64,000 nt of DNA. It comes from Microbacterium candidum (GTDB taxonomy: Bacteria; Actinomycetota; Actinomycetes; Actinomycetales; Microbacteriaceae). Each line of letters opens with the position of its first letter. Position 1 is the first letter of the stretch. The translations under genes and the position numbers were made by a program. The DNA lies in the NCBI RefSeq assembly GCF_030315975.1, contig NZ_JASXSZ010000001.1:806001-870000 (forward strand), given 5' to 3'. The notes beneath the pieces were generated by a model. The model saw only the letters and a program-made list of their open reading frames with translations. It was not told the origin of the DNA and did not search any database. Shown here piece by piece: positions 51,843-59,277 of this stretch.

Positions 51843-52219
51843 GCCTGACCGACGACGACCGCTTCGAGCAGGGGATGGCCGTGCGGCGCGAGGTGCTGGG
51901 AGGCGAGCACGTCGACCGCGCGATCGCGAACACGACCGAGTTCACCGCCGACTTCCAGGACTTCATCACGCGCGTCGCGTGGGGCGATGTCTGGTCGCGC
52001 CCGGGCCTCGACCGCCGTTCGCGCTCGATCGCGGTCCTCTCGAGCCTCATCGCGCTCGGGCACGAGGAGGAGTTCGCGATGCATGTGCGCGCGGCTCTGC
52101 GCAACGGGCTGACGATCGACGAGATCCGCGAGGTCATCCTGCAGTCCGCGGTGTACGCGGGGGTCCCCGCCGCGAACACGGCGTTCCGCATCGCGAACCG
52201 CGTGCTGGAGGAATCGTGA
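51839..52219 (+). CDS. pcaC: 4-carboxymuconolactone decarboxylase
   Basis: A 126-residue CMD-family protein: RFEQGMAVRREVLGGEHVDRA, WSRPGLDRRSRSIAVLSSLIALG and EEFAMHVRAALRNGLT. It decarboxylates gamma-carboxymuconolactone to the enol-lactone that PcaD hydrolyses. ATG at 51839 overlaps the pcaD stop and its own stop overlaps the pcaI GTG start. Confidence 0.95.
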   Translation: MSLTDDDRFEQGMAVRREVLGGEHVDRAIANTTEFTADFQDFITRVAWGDVWSRPGLDRRSRSIAVLSSLIALGHEEEFAMHVRAALRNGLTIDEIREVILQSAVYAGVPAANTAFRIANRVLEES

Positions 52220-52959
52220 TCGACAAGACGGTGATGGATGCGGCGTCCGCGGTCGCCGGGATCCCCGATGGCGCGACCGTGATGATCGGCGGCTTCGGCC
52301 GTGCGGGGCAGCCGGTGGAGCTCATCGACGCGCTCATCACACAGGGTGCGACGGACCTGGTGATCGTCAACAACAACGCGGGCAACGGCGACACGGGGCT
52401 CGCGGCTCTGCTGGCCGCCGGACGCGTGCGGAAGATCGTGTGCTCGTTCCCGCGGCAGTCGGACTCGTGGGTCTTCGACGACCTGTACCGCTCGGGCCGT
52501 ATCGAGCTGGAGCTGGTTCCGCAGGGCAACCTCGCCGAGCGGATCCGGGCCGCGGGCGCGGGGATCGGGGCGTTCTTCTCGCCGACCGGCGTCGGCACGT
52601 CACTGGCCGACGGCAAGGAGAACCGGATCATCGACGGGCGCGAGTACGTGCTGGAGTACCCGATCAAGGCGGACTACGCGCTCATCTCCGCGCTGCGCGG
52701 CGACCGCTGGGGGAACCTCGTCTACCGGGAGACCGCGCGGAACTTCGGTCCGATCATGGCGACGGCCGCCGCGATCACGGTCGTGCAGGTGGACGAGATC
52801 GTGCCGGTCGGCTCGCTCGACCCGGAGACGGTCGTGACCCCGGGGATCTTCGTCGACCGCGTCGTCGCCGTCGGGTCGCGCTCGTGGCTGCGGGACGGCG
52901 AGTTCGTCGGCGGCGTCGATCTCGAAGGCCGACCGGTGGATGCGGGGGTGCCGGCATGA
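52216..52959 (+). CDS. pcaI: 3-oxoadipate CoA-transferase subunit A
   Basis: A 247-residue class I CoA-transferase alpha subunit: VMIGGFGRAGQPVELIDAL, the glycine-rich VPQGNLAERIRAAGAGIGAFFSP and VYRETARNFGPIMA. With PcaJ it moves CoA from succinyl-CoA to 3-oxoadipate. GTG at 52216 overlaps the pcaC stop; the stop overlaps pcaJ. Confidence 0.93.
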   Translation: MIDKTVMDAASAVAGIPDGATVMIGGFGRAGQPVELIDALITQGATDLVIVNNNAGNGDTGLAALLAAGRVRKIVCSFPRQSDSWVFDDLYRSGRIELELVPQGNLAERIRAAGAGIGAFFSPTGVGTSLADGKENRIIDGREYVLEYPIKADYALISALRGDRWGNLVYRETARNFGPIMATAAAITVVQVDEIVPVGSLDPETVVTPGIFVDRVVAVGSRSWLRDGEFVGGVDLEGRPVDAGVPA

Positions 52960-53594
52960 CCCGGATCTCGCGCGAGCAGCTCGCCGCGCGCATCGCGGCG
53001 GACATCCCCGAGGGCTCGTACGTCAACCTCGGCATCGGCGCGCCGACGCTCGTCGCCGACTTCCTCCCGGACGGGCGGGAGGTCATCCTGCACACGGAGA
53101 ACGGGATGCTGGGAATGGGCGCTGCCCCAGGCGCCGGCGACGTCGACCCCGACCTCATCAACGCGGGCAAGCAGGCGGTCACGGCTCTCCCCGGCGCCGC
53201 GTACTTCCATCACGCCGACTCGTTCGGCATGATGCGCGGCGGACACCTCGACGTCTGCGTTCTCGGCGCGTTCCAGGTCTCGCAGGCCGGCGACCTCGCG
53301 AACTGGTCCACGGGCGCGCCGGACGCCATCCCCGCGGTCGGCGGCGCGATGGATCTCGCGATCGGCGCGAAACAGGTCTTCGTCATGACCGATCTGCTGA
53401 CCCGGTCGGGGGAGTCGAAGCTCGTGGCATCCTGCACCTATCCGCTGACGGGGGTCGGATGCGTCACGCGCGTCTACACGGACCACGCCGTCTTCGATGT
53501 CTCCGCGGACGGATTCGCCGTCCGGGAGACGTTCGGGGCGACGGTGGAGGAGCTCGAACGACTCACGGGCCTCACCTTCAATGCCGGCCGTTGA
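52956..53594 (+). CDS. pcaJ: 3-oxoadipate CoA-transferase subunit B
   Basis: A 212-residue beta subunit with the catalytic glutamate in HTENGMLGMG, preceded by GSYVNLGIGAPTLVADFLP, and DLAIGAKQVFVMTDLLTRSG later. It completes the transferase with PcaI. The stop is followed at once by a cluster of family A palindromes that separates it from pcaF. Confidence 0.94.
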   Translation: MTRISREQLAARIAADIPEGSYVNLGIGAPTLVADFLPDGREVILHTENGMLGMGAAPGAGDVDPDLINAGKQAVTALPGAAYFHHADSFGMMRGGHLDVCVLGAFQVSQAGDLANWSTGAPDAIPAVGGAMDLAIGAKQVFVMTDLLTRSGESKLVASCTYPLTGVGCVTRVYTDHAVFDVSADGFAVRETFGATVEELERLTGLTFNAGR

Positions 53595-53706
53595 GCGAGG
53601 AGCGGTCGAGATCGGGTCGTCGCGTTTCGTCTCGGTCGTTCCTCCCTCGCTCAACGACCCGCAGTAGCTGCCGCCGGTCGTTGAGCGAGCGAAGCGAGTC
53701 GAAACG
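53588..53706. repeat. Repeat family A cluster inside the pca operon, copy 4
   Basis: Between pcaJ and pcaF lie a half element near 53588, an inverted half beginning CGCGTTTCGTCTCG at 53621 that continues to CTCGCTCAACGACC at 53659, and a forward half GGTCGTTGAGCGAGCGAAGC from 53676 ending CGAAACG at 53706. The last two form a long hairpin around a short central loop. Confidence 0.85.
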
Positions 53707-53742
53707 CAGAGTCGAAAACGCACAACAGACGGGAACACATCC

Positions 53743-54918
53743 ATGACCGCATCCTTCGTCTACGACGCCGTCCGCACTCCGTTCGGGCGTGCCGGCGGAG
53801 CGCTCTCCGGCGTGCGTCCTGACGATCTCGCCGCCGTCGTCATGCGGTCGATCGTGGAGCGCACGAGTCTCGATCCGGCGCGCATCGACGACGTGATCTT
53901 CGGCGACGCGAACCAGGCGGGCGAGGACAACCGCAACGTCGCGCGGATGAGCGCGCTGCTCGCCGGATTCCCGACGACGGTGACCGGAGCGACGGTCAAC
54001 CGGCTCTGCGCCTCGTCCCTCGAAGCCGTCATCCAGGGGTCGCGCGCCGTCGAGGCGGGCGACGCCGACATCGTCCTCGCAGGCGGGGTCGAGTCGATGA
54101 GCCGCGCACCGTTCATCGTGGAGAAGTCTGCGAAGGGGTGGCCCGCCGTCGGCAACCAGACGATGTGGAACACGTCGATCGGGTGGCGGATGGTGAACCC
54201 GAAGCTGCCGAAGCACTGGACGATCTCGAACGGCGAATCGGCGGAGAAGATCGCCCGCGAGTGGGGCATCACGCGGGATGCCCAGGACGAGTTCGCGGTC
54301 CGCTCGCACACACTCGCCGCGCGCGCCTGGGCGGACGGCATCTATGAGGCGGAGACCGTTCAGGTCCCCGGGGCGGAGCTGTCGCGGGACGAGGGCATCC
54401 GCGACGATACGTCGGTCGAGAAGCTCGCCGGTCTGAGGGCGCTGTTCGCGGATGACGGCGCGGGGTCCGTCACGGCGGGCAACTCGTCGCCGATCAACGA
54501 CGGGGCATCCGCCGTTCTCATCGGTGCCGAGGGGGCGGTGGATGCGGAGCCCCTCGCCCGCATCGCGTCCCGCGCCGTTCATGGCGTCGACCCGGACGTC
54601 TTTCCGATCGCGCCGATCGAGGCGGCGAACAAGGCGCTCGCCCGCGCCGGCCGGACGTGGGCGGATGTCGATCTCGTCGAACTCAATGAGGCCTTTGCGT
54701 CCCAGTCGCTCGCGTGCCTCGCCGGCTGGCCCGACCTCGACCCGGCGAAGCTCAACATCCATGGCGGGGCGCTCGCGATCGGGCACCCGCTCGGTGCGTC
54801 CGGCGGCCGCATCGTCGGTCACGCCGCCCACGAGCTCGCCCGTCGTGGCGGCGGCGTCGCGGTCGCCGCGATCTGCATCGGGGTCGGACAGGGTCTCGCG
54901 GTCGTCCTCGAGCGCTGA
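53743..54918 (+). CDS. pcaF: 3-oxoadipyl-CoA thiolase
   Basis: A 391-residue thiolase: nucleophile C89 in NRLCASSLEAV, H348 in IGHPLGASGGR and C378 in ICIGVGQG. It cleaves 3-oxoadipyl-CoA to succinyl-CoA and acetyl-CoA, the last step of the pathway encoded upstream. It is separated from pcaJ by 148 bp of repeats, so its expression may be uncoupled from the rest of the operon. No strong ribosome site is seen before the ATG. Confidence 0.94.
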   Translation: MTASFVYDAVRTPFGRAGGALSGVRPDDLAAVVMRSIVERTSLDPARIDDVIFGDANQAGEDNRNVARMSALLAGFPTTVTGATVNRLCASSLEAVIQGSRAVEAGDADIVLAGGVESMSRAPFIVEKSAKGWPAVGNQTMWNTSIGWRMVNPKLPKHWTISNGESAEKIAREWGITRDAQDEFAVRSHTLAARAWADGIYEAETVQVPGAELSRDEGIRDDTSVEKLAGLRALFADDGAGSVTAGNSSPINDGASAVLIGAEGAVDAEPLARIASRAVHGVDPDVFPIAPIEAANKALARAGRTWADVDLVELNEAFASQSLACLAGWPDLDPAKLNIHGGALAIGHPLGASGGRIVGHAAHELARRGGGVAVAAICIGVGQGLAVVLER

Positions 54919-54942
54919 CGCACAGGCCGTCCCGGCCACCCC

Positions 54943-55022
54943 GGTCCCCGAGTTTGTCGAGGGGTCGCACTCGTGCCGTTCCTGGTCCCCGAGCTTGTCG
55001 AGGGGTTGCACTCATGCCGTTC
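54943..55022. repeat. Two-copy direct repeat, family B
   Basis: Two 39-bp copies (54943-54981 and 54984-55022) begin GGTCCCCGAG and end TGCCGTTC, differing at about three positions. Each contains the partly symmetric CCCCGAG(C/T)TTGTCGAGGGG. A fragment TCGCACTCGTGCCG recurs shortly after. They lie between pcaF and the EXPERA-like gene. Confidence 0.8.
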
Positions 55023-55090
55023 GCACGTCGCCGATCGCACTCGTGCCGATCGCGCCGCCGATCGCCCGTCGGGCCGCTACGCTCCTTGCG

Positions 55091-55645
55091 ATGACCACGC
55101 GAACGATCGGCGCCCCGGCCGCAGACATCCCCCGCGCGGATCCGCGCATCGCGACCACCCTGTCGCTGCGTGAGCGGCCGTTCGACTGGGTGTTCATCGT
55201 GGTGTTCTCGCTGTTCACCGTGACGAGCATGATCAGCGACATGCTGCCGACTCTCGGCATCCACTTCTCGAGTCCGTCGCCGAACTTCTTCGTGAACTCG
55301 AACTGGTGGTACGCGCACGACACCGACCCCCTGTTCATGGAGCCGCCGGTGTGGATGCGTCTCGTGACCGGGCTGTCCGCGTTCGTCTATCCGGTGTTCT
55401 ACGTCACGCTCGTGATCTCGATCGTGAAGGGCTGGAACTGGATCCAGCTCCCCTCCGTGATCTACGCGACGATGATCTCGACGATCACCGGCATCGTCGT
55501 GTTCGGCGTGGAGTTCTTCGGCGAGCCGCAGTGGGTGACGCCGAATCCGGCGAAGTTCCTGGCGTTCAACCTGCCCTACGTGCTGCTGCCGATCCTGCTG
55601 CTCGTGCGGATGCGTCGCCCGCTGCCCTTCGCGCGCCGGTTCTGA
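55091..55645 (+). CDS. EXPERA/emopamil-binding-like membrane protein
   Basis: A 184-residue protein with four membrane spans. The pattern PFDWVFIVVFSLFTVTSMIS, DTDPLFMEPPVWMRLV, FVYPVFYV and GWNWIQLPSVIYATM closely parallels the EXPERA fold of TMEM97 and emopamil-binding protein, which bind or isomerise sterols in eukaryotes. In a bacterium the ligand is unknown. The ATG at 55091 is the first methionine before the domain. It stands alone between the family B repeats and a convergent SDR gene. Confidence 0.75.
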   Translation: MTTRTIGAPAADIPRADPRIATTLSLRERPFDWVFIVVFSLFTVTSMISDMLPTLGIHFSSPSPNFFVNSNWWYAHDTDPLFMEPPVWMRLVTGLSAFVYPVFYVTLVISIVKGWNWIQLPSVIYATMISTITGIVVFGVEFFGEPQWVTPNPAKFLAFNLPYVLLPILLLVRMRRPLPFARRF

Positions 55646-55671
55646 ACGAGGCGCCCGGACACACGCGAGCC

Positions 55672-56460
55672 TTAAGAGAGGACGCGCGCGGCCATCGACG
55701 TCGCCGTCCGGCGGGGCACGAAGCGCGTGAGGACGGCCAGCGTCTTGTTGGAGGCGCCCGACACCATGCTGCCCTTACGGCCGCCGTCGAGCGCCTTGAA
55801 GGTCGCGGCGATCACCTGGTCGGCGGTCTGCGACCCCGACTCGCTCATCCGCTCGGCGTGGAGTCCCGAGACCTGCCGGAACTCGGTCGCGGTCGCGCCG
55901 GGGCAGACGGCCAGCACCTGCACCCCGCTGTGGCGCACCTCGTACGACAGCGCCTCGGTGAAGGACAGCACGAACGCCTTCGTCGCGGCGTAGACCGCCA
56001 TCCCCGGGCACGGCTGGAACGCCCCCGTGCTCGAGATGTTGACGACGACGCCGCTGCGCGCGGTCACCATCGCAGGCAGGAACTCGCGGGTCAGGGCGAC
56101 GAGCGCGTTGACGTTGAGGTCGATCATCTCGGCCGTGCGCTCCGCATCCGCGTCGATGAAGTCGTCGTGCATGCCGAAGCCGGCGTTGTTCACGAGCGCA
56201 TGGATGCGGATGCCGCGGGCATCCGTCTCGGCCTTGAGGGCGGACGCCGCGCCGGGCGCGGCGAGGTCGGCGGAGATGACGGTCGCGGTCACGCGGAACT
56301 CGGATCCGAGCCGGTCTGCGAGTTCGCGGAGGCGATCCTCGCGGCGGGCGACGAGCACGACATCGGCGCCGCGGCGTGCGAACTCGGTGGCGTACGCGAT
56401 GCCGAGGCCGGAACTCGCCCCGGTGACGAGGGCCGTCGTGCCCTTCAGCTGCAGTGTCAT
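55672..56460 (-). CDS. Short-chain dehydrogenase
   Basis: A 262-residue classical SDR of the DltE/YqjQ type: TGASSGLGIAYA, NNAGFGMHDDF, Ser in NISSTG, YAATKAF with the catalytic pair, and a C-terminal stretch GSMVSGASNKTLAVLTRFVP ending in a hydrophobic tail. Substrate unknown. The start at 56460 is taken at the methionine directly before the domain (MTLQLKG). It ends with TAA, rare in this window. Confidence 0.88.
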   Translation of the reverse strand: MTLQLKGTTALVTGASSGLGIAYATEFARRGADVVLVARREDRLRELADRLGSEFRVTATVISADLAAPGAASALKAETDARGIRIHALVNNAGFGMHDDFIDADAERTAEMIDLNVNALVALTREFLPAMVTARSGVVVNISSTGAFQPCPGMAVYAATKAFVLSFTEALSYEVRHSGVQVLAVCPGATATEFRQVSGLHAERMSESGSQTADQVIAATFKALDGGRKGSMVSGASNKTLAVLTRFVPRRTATSMAARVLS

Positions 56461-56668
56461 GTGCACACGGTAGCCCCCGTTGTCCGCGACGCGCCCCGCG
56501 CCGGAACAGGAGTTCCGATGAATGCAGGACGAGTCCGAAGCGGTCGATCCTGCACCCGCCGAACCTCCTGTTCCCGGACGCGCCGGCCGGTCGCGGCGGC
56601 GCCAGGCTGTATCAGCGCCCGGGACCCGCTCCTCCTTCAGAGCGAGGACGCACGAACGGAGGTGCATC

Positions 56669-57016
56669 ATGACGACGCTGTCGATCCACCGCGGCCCCAG
56701 GCGCGGAGCGTCTCAGACGGAGTGGTCCAGCAGAGGCACAGCGGCGCCGCCGAAGCCGACACCGACGCCCACGCCGGCACCGCAGGCTTCCGAGCCGACG
56801 AGCGCGGTCGGGCAGCCGACGGACAACCGGGAGAAGATGCTCCTGTGGATGACGCTCATCATCGGCGTGCTCGTGATCGCTCTGGCGAGCATCGTCGCCG
56901 CCGTGGTGCTCATCCTGCAGAACAAGGCCGACCTCGCCTCGGGCGCGTGGCCCATCGCAACGGCGGCCGTCGCGGGGATCGTGGGTCTCTTCGCGAAGAG
57001 CCCCACGTCGAGCTGA
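56669..57016 (+). CDS. Small membrane protein with Pro-Thr-rich N-terminus
   Basis: A 115-residue protein: a polar Pro/Thr-rich first half (KPTPTPTPAPQ) then two hydrophobic segments, LLWMTLIIGVLVIALASIVA and ATAAVAGIVGLFAK. No family is recognised. The ATG at 56669 has a good GGAGGTG ribosome site. It ends one base before the convergent DUF3237 stop. Confidence 0.65.
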   Translation: MTTLSIHRGPRRGASQTEWSSRGTAAPPKPTPTPTPAPQASEPTSAVGQPTDNREKMLLWMTLIIGVLVIALASIVAAVVLILQNKADLASGAWPIATAAVAGIVGLFAKSPTSS

Positions 57017-57017
57017 C

Positions 57018-57479
57018 TCAGGTGAGGCGGTAGGCGCGGTAGCGCACGGCGTCCGCGTCGCGGGCGCAGGATGCCACGAACAGCGACCGTTCGAGGTGCC
57101 GCAGCCGCGGAGCCGACGTCTCGATCGCGACTGTCGTGCGGAAGTAGTACTCCGACGGGTCGACCGATTCGCCGCGACCGAGCGCAGCGAGCACGTCGGG
57201 TGACGCGGTGCGGATGCCGGTCACCTGCAGGGAGAAGAGCTCGCCGTCCGTCGTACGACCGGAGTAGCGACCGTCGATCGAGATCGTCCCGTCGGCGCCG
57301 ATCGTCTGCCAGTCCCCGCCGCCGGGCAGGATCTCGGCATCGAGCCCGCCCGAGACCGCGCCGCCGAGGATCGGGACCACCCGCCTGTGACCTGCGCGCG
57401 TGACCCCGTGATCCTGCGGGGCGCCGAGCCGCACGACGACGTCGAAAGCGGGTTCGAGAGTCGGGACGGGGAGAGTCAT
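57018..57479 (-). CDS. DUF3237 (UPF0311) family protein
   Basis: A 153-residue beta-barrel-type protein of the DUF3237 family: VPILGGAVSGGLDAEILPGGGDWQ, DGRYSGRTTDGELFSLQVTG and EYYFRTTVAIETSAPRLRHL. Biochemical function is not established. It overlaps the MarR gene by four bases and is third in an operon with a flavoprotein hydroxylase, suggesting a role with an aromatic substrate. Confidence 0.88.
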   Translation of the reverse strand: MTLPVPTLEPAFDVVVRLGAPQDHGVTRAGHRRVVPILGGAVSGGLDAEILPGGGDWQTIGADGTISIDGRYSGRTTDGELFSLQVTGIRTASPDVLAALGRGESVDPSEYYFRTTVAIETSAPRLRHLERSLFVASCARDADAVRYRAYRLT

Positions 57480-57976
57480 TTCGTGCTCCGATTCAGGACG
57501 AGCGCATCGCGCAGTGCTTCGAGGGCCGGGACGGCAGCTGCCAGTGCGGCTGCATCGGCGGGGGGGAGGGATGCGGCGGCCTCCGCCACGATCGCGGCGG
57601 AGGCGGCGTCGAACCGGTCGAAGAACCCGAGCGCCTCGGGCGTCGCCACGACCTCGACGCGGCGCCCGTCGGCGTCGCTCTTGCGTCGGGCGATGAGCCC
57701 GGCGGCCTCCATCGCGGCGAGCAGGTTGCTGAGGGTCGGGCGGCGCAGGCCGAGCCGGTCGGCGAGCTCGCCCGGCGATGCCACGGTCCCGCGCGGAAGA
57801 GCGCGGATGACCTCGATCTGCGCGTCCGGGATGTCGGGCAGGCCCTCGCGCTCGCGCGCCGCGGTGAGCAGCGCGCGGCGCAGCGGCGACACGACGGCGG
57901 CCAGGCGCGCCGCATCCACGCCCGTACCATCCGCTCCCGCAGTGCCCCGGGCCGCCGCATCCACCGTGCGCGTCAC
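57476..57976 (-). CDS. MarR-family regulator
   Basis: A 166-residue winged-helix protein: VASPGELADRLGLRRPTLSN as the HTH, LIARRKSDADGRRVEVVAT as the wing, with flanking dimerisation helices. It lies between and overlaps (four bases each) the flavoprotein hydroxylase and DUF3237 genes, so it probably controls its own operon in response to a phenolic ligand. An AT-rich inverted repeat stands upstream of the operon. Confidence 0.9.
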   Translation of the reverse strand: MTRTVDAAARGTAGADGTGVDAARLAAVVSPLRRALLTAAREREGLPDIPDAQIEVIRALPRGTVASPGELADRLGLRRPTLSNLLAAMEAAGLIARRKSDADGRRVEVVATPEALGFFDRFDAASAAIVAEAAASLPPADAAALAAAVPALEALRDALVLNRSTK

Positions 57977-59214
57977 GCGCCCTCCCGCGCGTTGAGCGAC
58001 GCGCGCTCGTTCAGCGAGGCCGGGTCGAAGCCGGCCGCCTTCTTGTATGCGGTCGCCACCTCGACGAGCTCATCGGCGGGGATGACGTCGTGGATATCGG
58101 CGAAGCCCTCGGGCGCCCGCTCGTGTGCGAGCAGCATGACGCGCTCCGGGCCCGTGGCCCGCGTGCTTGCGAGGAGCGCCGACATCGCGGGGCGCCGGTC
58201 CTCGTCATACGCCGCGAGGGCCTCCTCCACCGTCGCCGAGGTCGCGAGTCGGTAGGCGAGCGTGCGTCCGTCGATGATCGCCTGCGAGGCGCCGTTCGAT
58301 CCGTTCGGGTACATCGCGTGGGCGGCGTCGCCGAGGAGGGTCGTCCGCCCGAAGCTCCATTGCGGCAGCGCGTTGCGGTCGACCATCGGGTACTCGAGGA
58401 TCTCGTCGGCGTTCGCGATGACGGCCGGCACGTCGAGCCAGTCGAAGGTCCAGTCCCGGAACAGCTCCTCGATCGGGGCGGGGTCGACGGACCGGTTCCA
58501 GTCGACGTCCGGGGAGCCCGAGCCCCGGCGCTCGGCGATGAAGTTCACGCGCGCACGGCCGTCGGCATCCGGCGCCGACAGGGGGTACGCGACGAACTTC
58601 TGGTCGCCGTCGCCCGCCATGATCATCGTGCATCCGTCGAGGTACGCGGGCACGACCGCGGTTCCGCGCCAGAGGGTCAGGCCGCTCCACACGGGCTCGC
58701 CGTCGTGCGGGTAGCGGAGGCGGCGGAGGGCGGAGTGGATGCCGTCGGCCCCCACGATCACATCGGCATCGACGTCCACAGGCCCCGCCGCGGTGTCGAA
58801 CCGGGCGGTGTTCGTGAGCCCGTCGACGGCGACGAGGGTGTGGCCGAGGGCGACGATGTCGCCGAGGCGCTCGCGCACGGCGTCGAGGAGCGCGAGCTGC
58901 AGCCGCCCGCGGTGCACCGACATCTGCGGCCAGCGGTAGCCGGCTTCGAGTCCGCGCGGCTCGCTCCAGATCGGCTGCCCGAAGCGGTTGAAGTAGGCGA
59001 GGGTCGTCGGCGGCACGCCGAGTGCGGCGATGCGACCGTCGAGCCCGAGCTCGGTGAGCTCCCGCATCGCGTGGGGGAGCAGGTTGATGCCCACGCCGAG
59101 CCCGCGCACCTCGCTTGCGCGCTCGAAGATCCGGATGTCGCGGAACCCCGCGGCCTCCAGGCTCAGGGCTGCGGCGAGGCCGCCGATTCCGGCTCCGACG
59201 ATGACGATGCGCAT
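57973..59214 (-). CDS. FAD-dependent aromatic hydroxylase
   Basis: A 413-residue class A flavoprotein monooxygenase: IVGAGIGGLAAALSLEAAG at the N-terminus, VIVGADGIHSALRRLRYPHD in the middle and TTLLGDAAHAMYPNGSNGASQAIIDG for FAD ribityl binding. The pattern is closest to salicylate and 3-hydroxybenzoate 6-hydroxylase-like enzymes with the YPNGSNGASQ form. The start at 59214 follows AAGGAGAG. First gene of the operon with marR and DUF3237. The aromatic substrate is not determined. Confidence 0.9.
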   Translation of the reverse strand: MRIVIVGAGIGGLAAALSLEAAGFRDIRIFERASEVRGLGVGINLLPHAMRELTELGLDGRIAALGVPPTTLAYFNRFGQPIWSEPRGLEAGYRWPQMSVHRGRLQLALLDAVRERLGDIVALGHTLVAVDGLTNTARFDTAAGPVDVDADVIVGADGIHSALRRLRYPHDGEPVWSGLTLWRGTAVVPAYLDGCTMIMAGDGDQKFVAYPLSAPDADGRARVNFIAERRGSGSPDVDWNRSVDPAPIEELFRDWTFDWLDVPAVIANADEILEYPMVDRNALPQWSFGRTTLLGDAAHAMYPNGSNGASQAIIDGRTLAYRLATSATVEEALAAYDEDRRPAMSALLASTRATGPERVMLLAHERAPEGFADIHDVIPADELVEVATAYKKAAGFDPASLNERASLNAREGA

Positions 59215-59240
59215 GACTCTCCTTCGAGCAGTTATGCACA

Positions 59241-59259
59241 TAGTTTTGTGAATGAACTA
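59241..59259. promoter_or_regulatory. Candidate MarR operator upstream of the hydroxylase operon
   Basis: TAGTT (59241-59245) and AACTA (59255-59259) are complementary with nine bases between, inside the only AT-rich patch between the hydroxylase and the beta-CASP gene. A second symmetric pair CACA/TGTG overlaps. Arms are short, so this is tentative. Confidence 0.4.
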
Positions 59260-59277
59260 CTTCCTGTCAAGCGCAGA

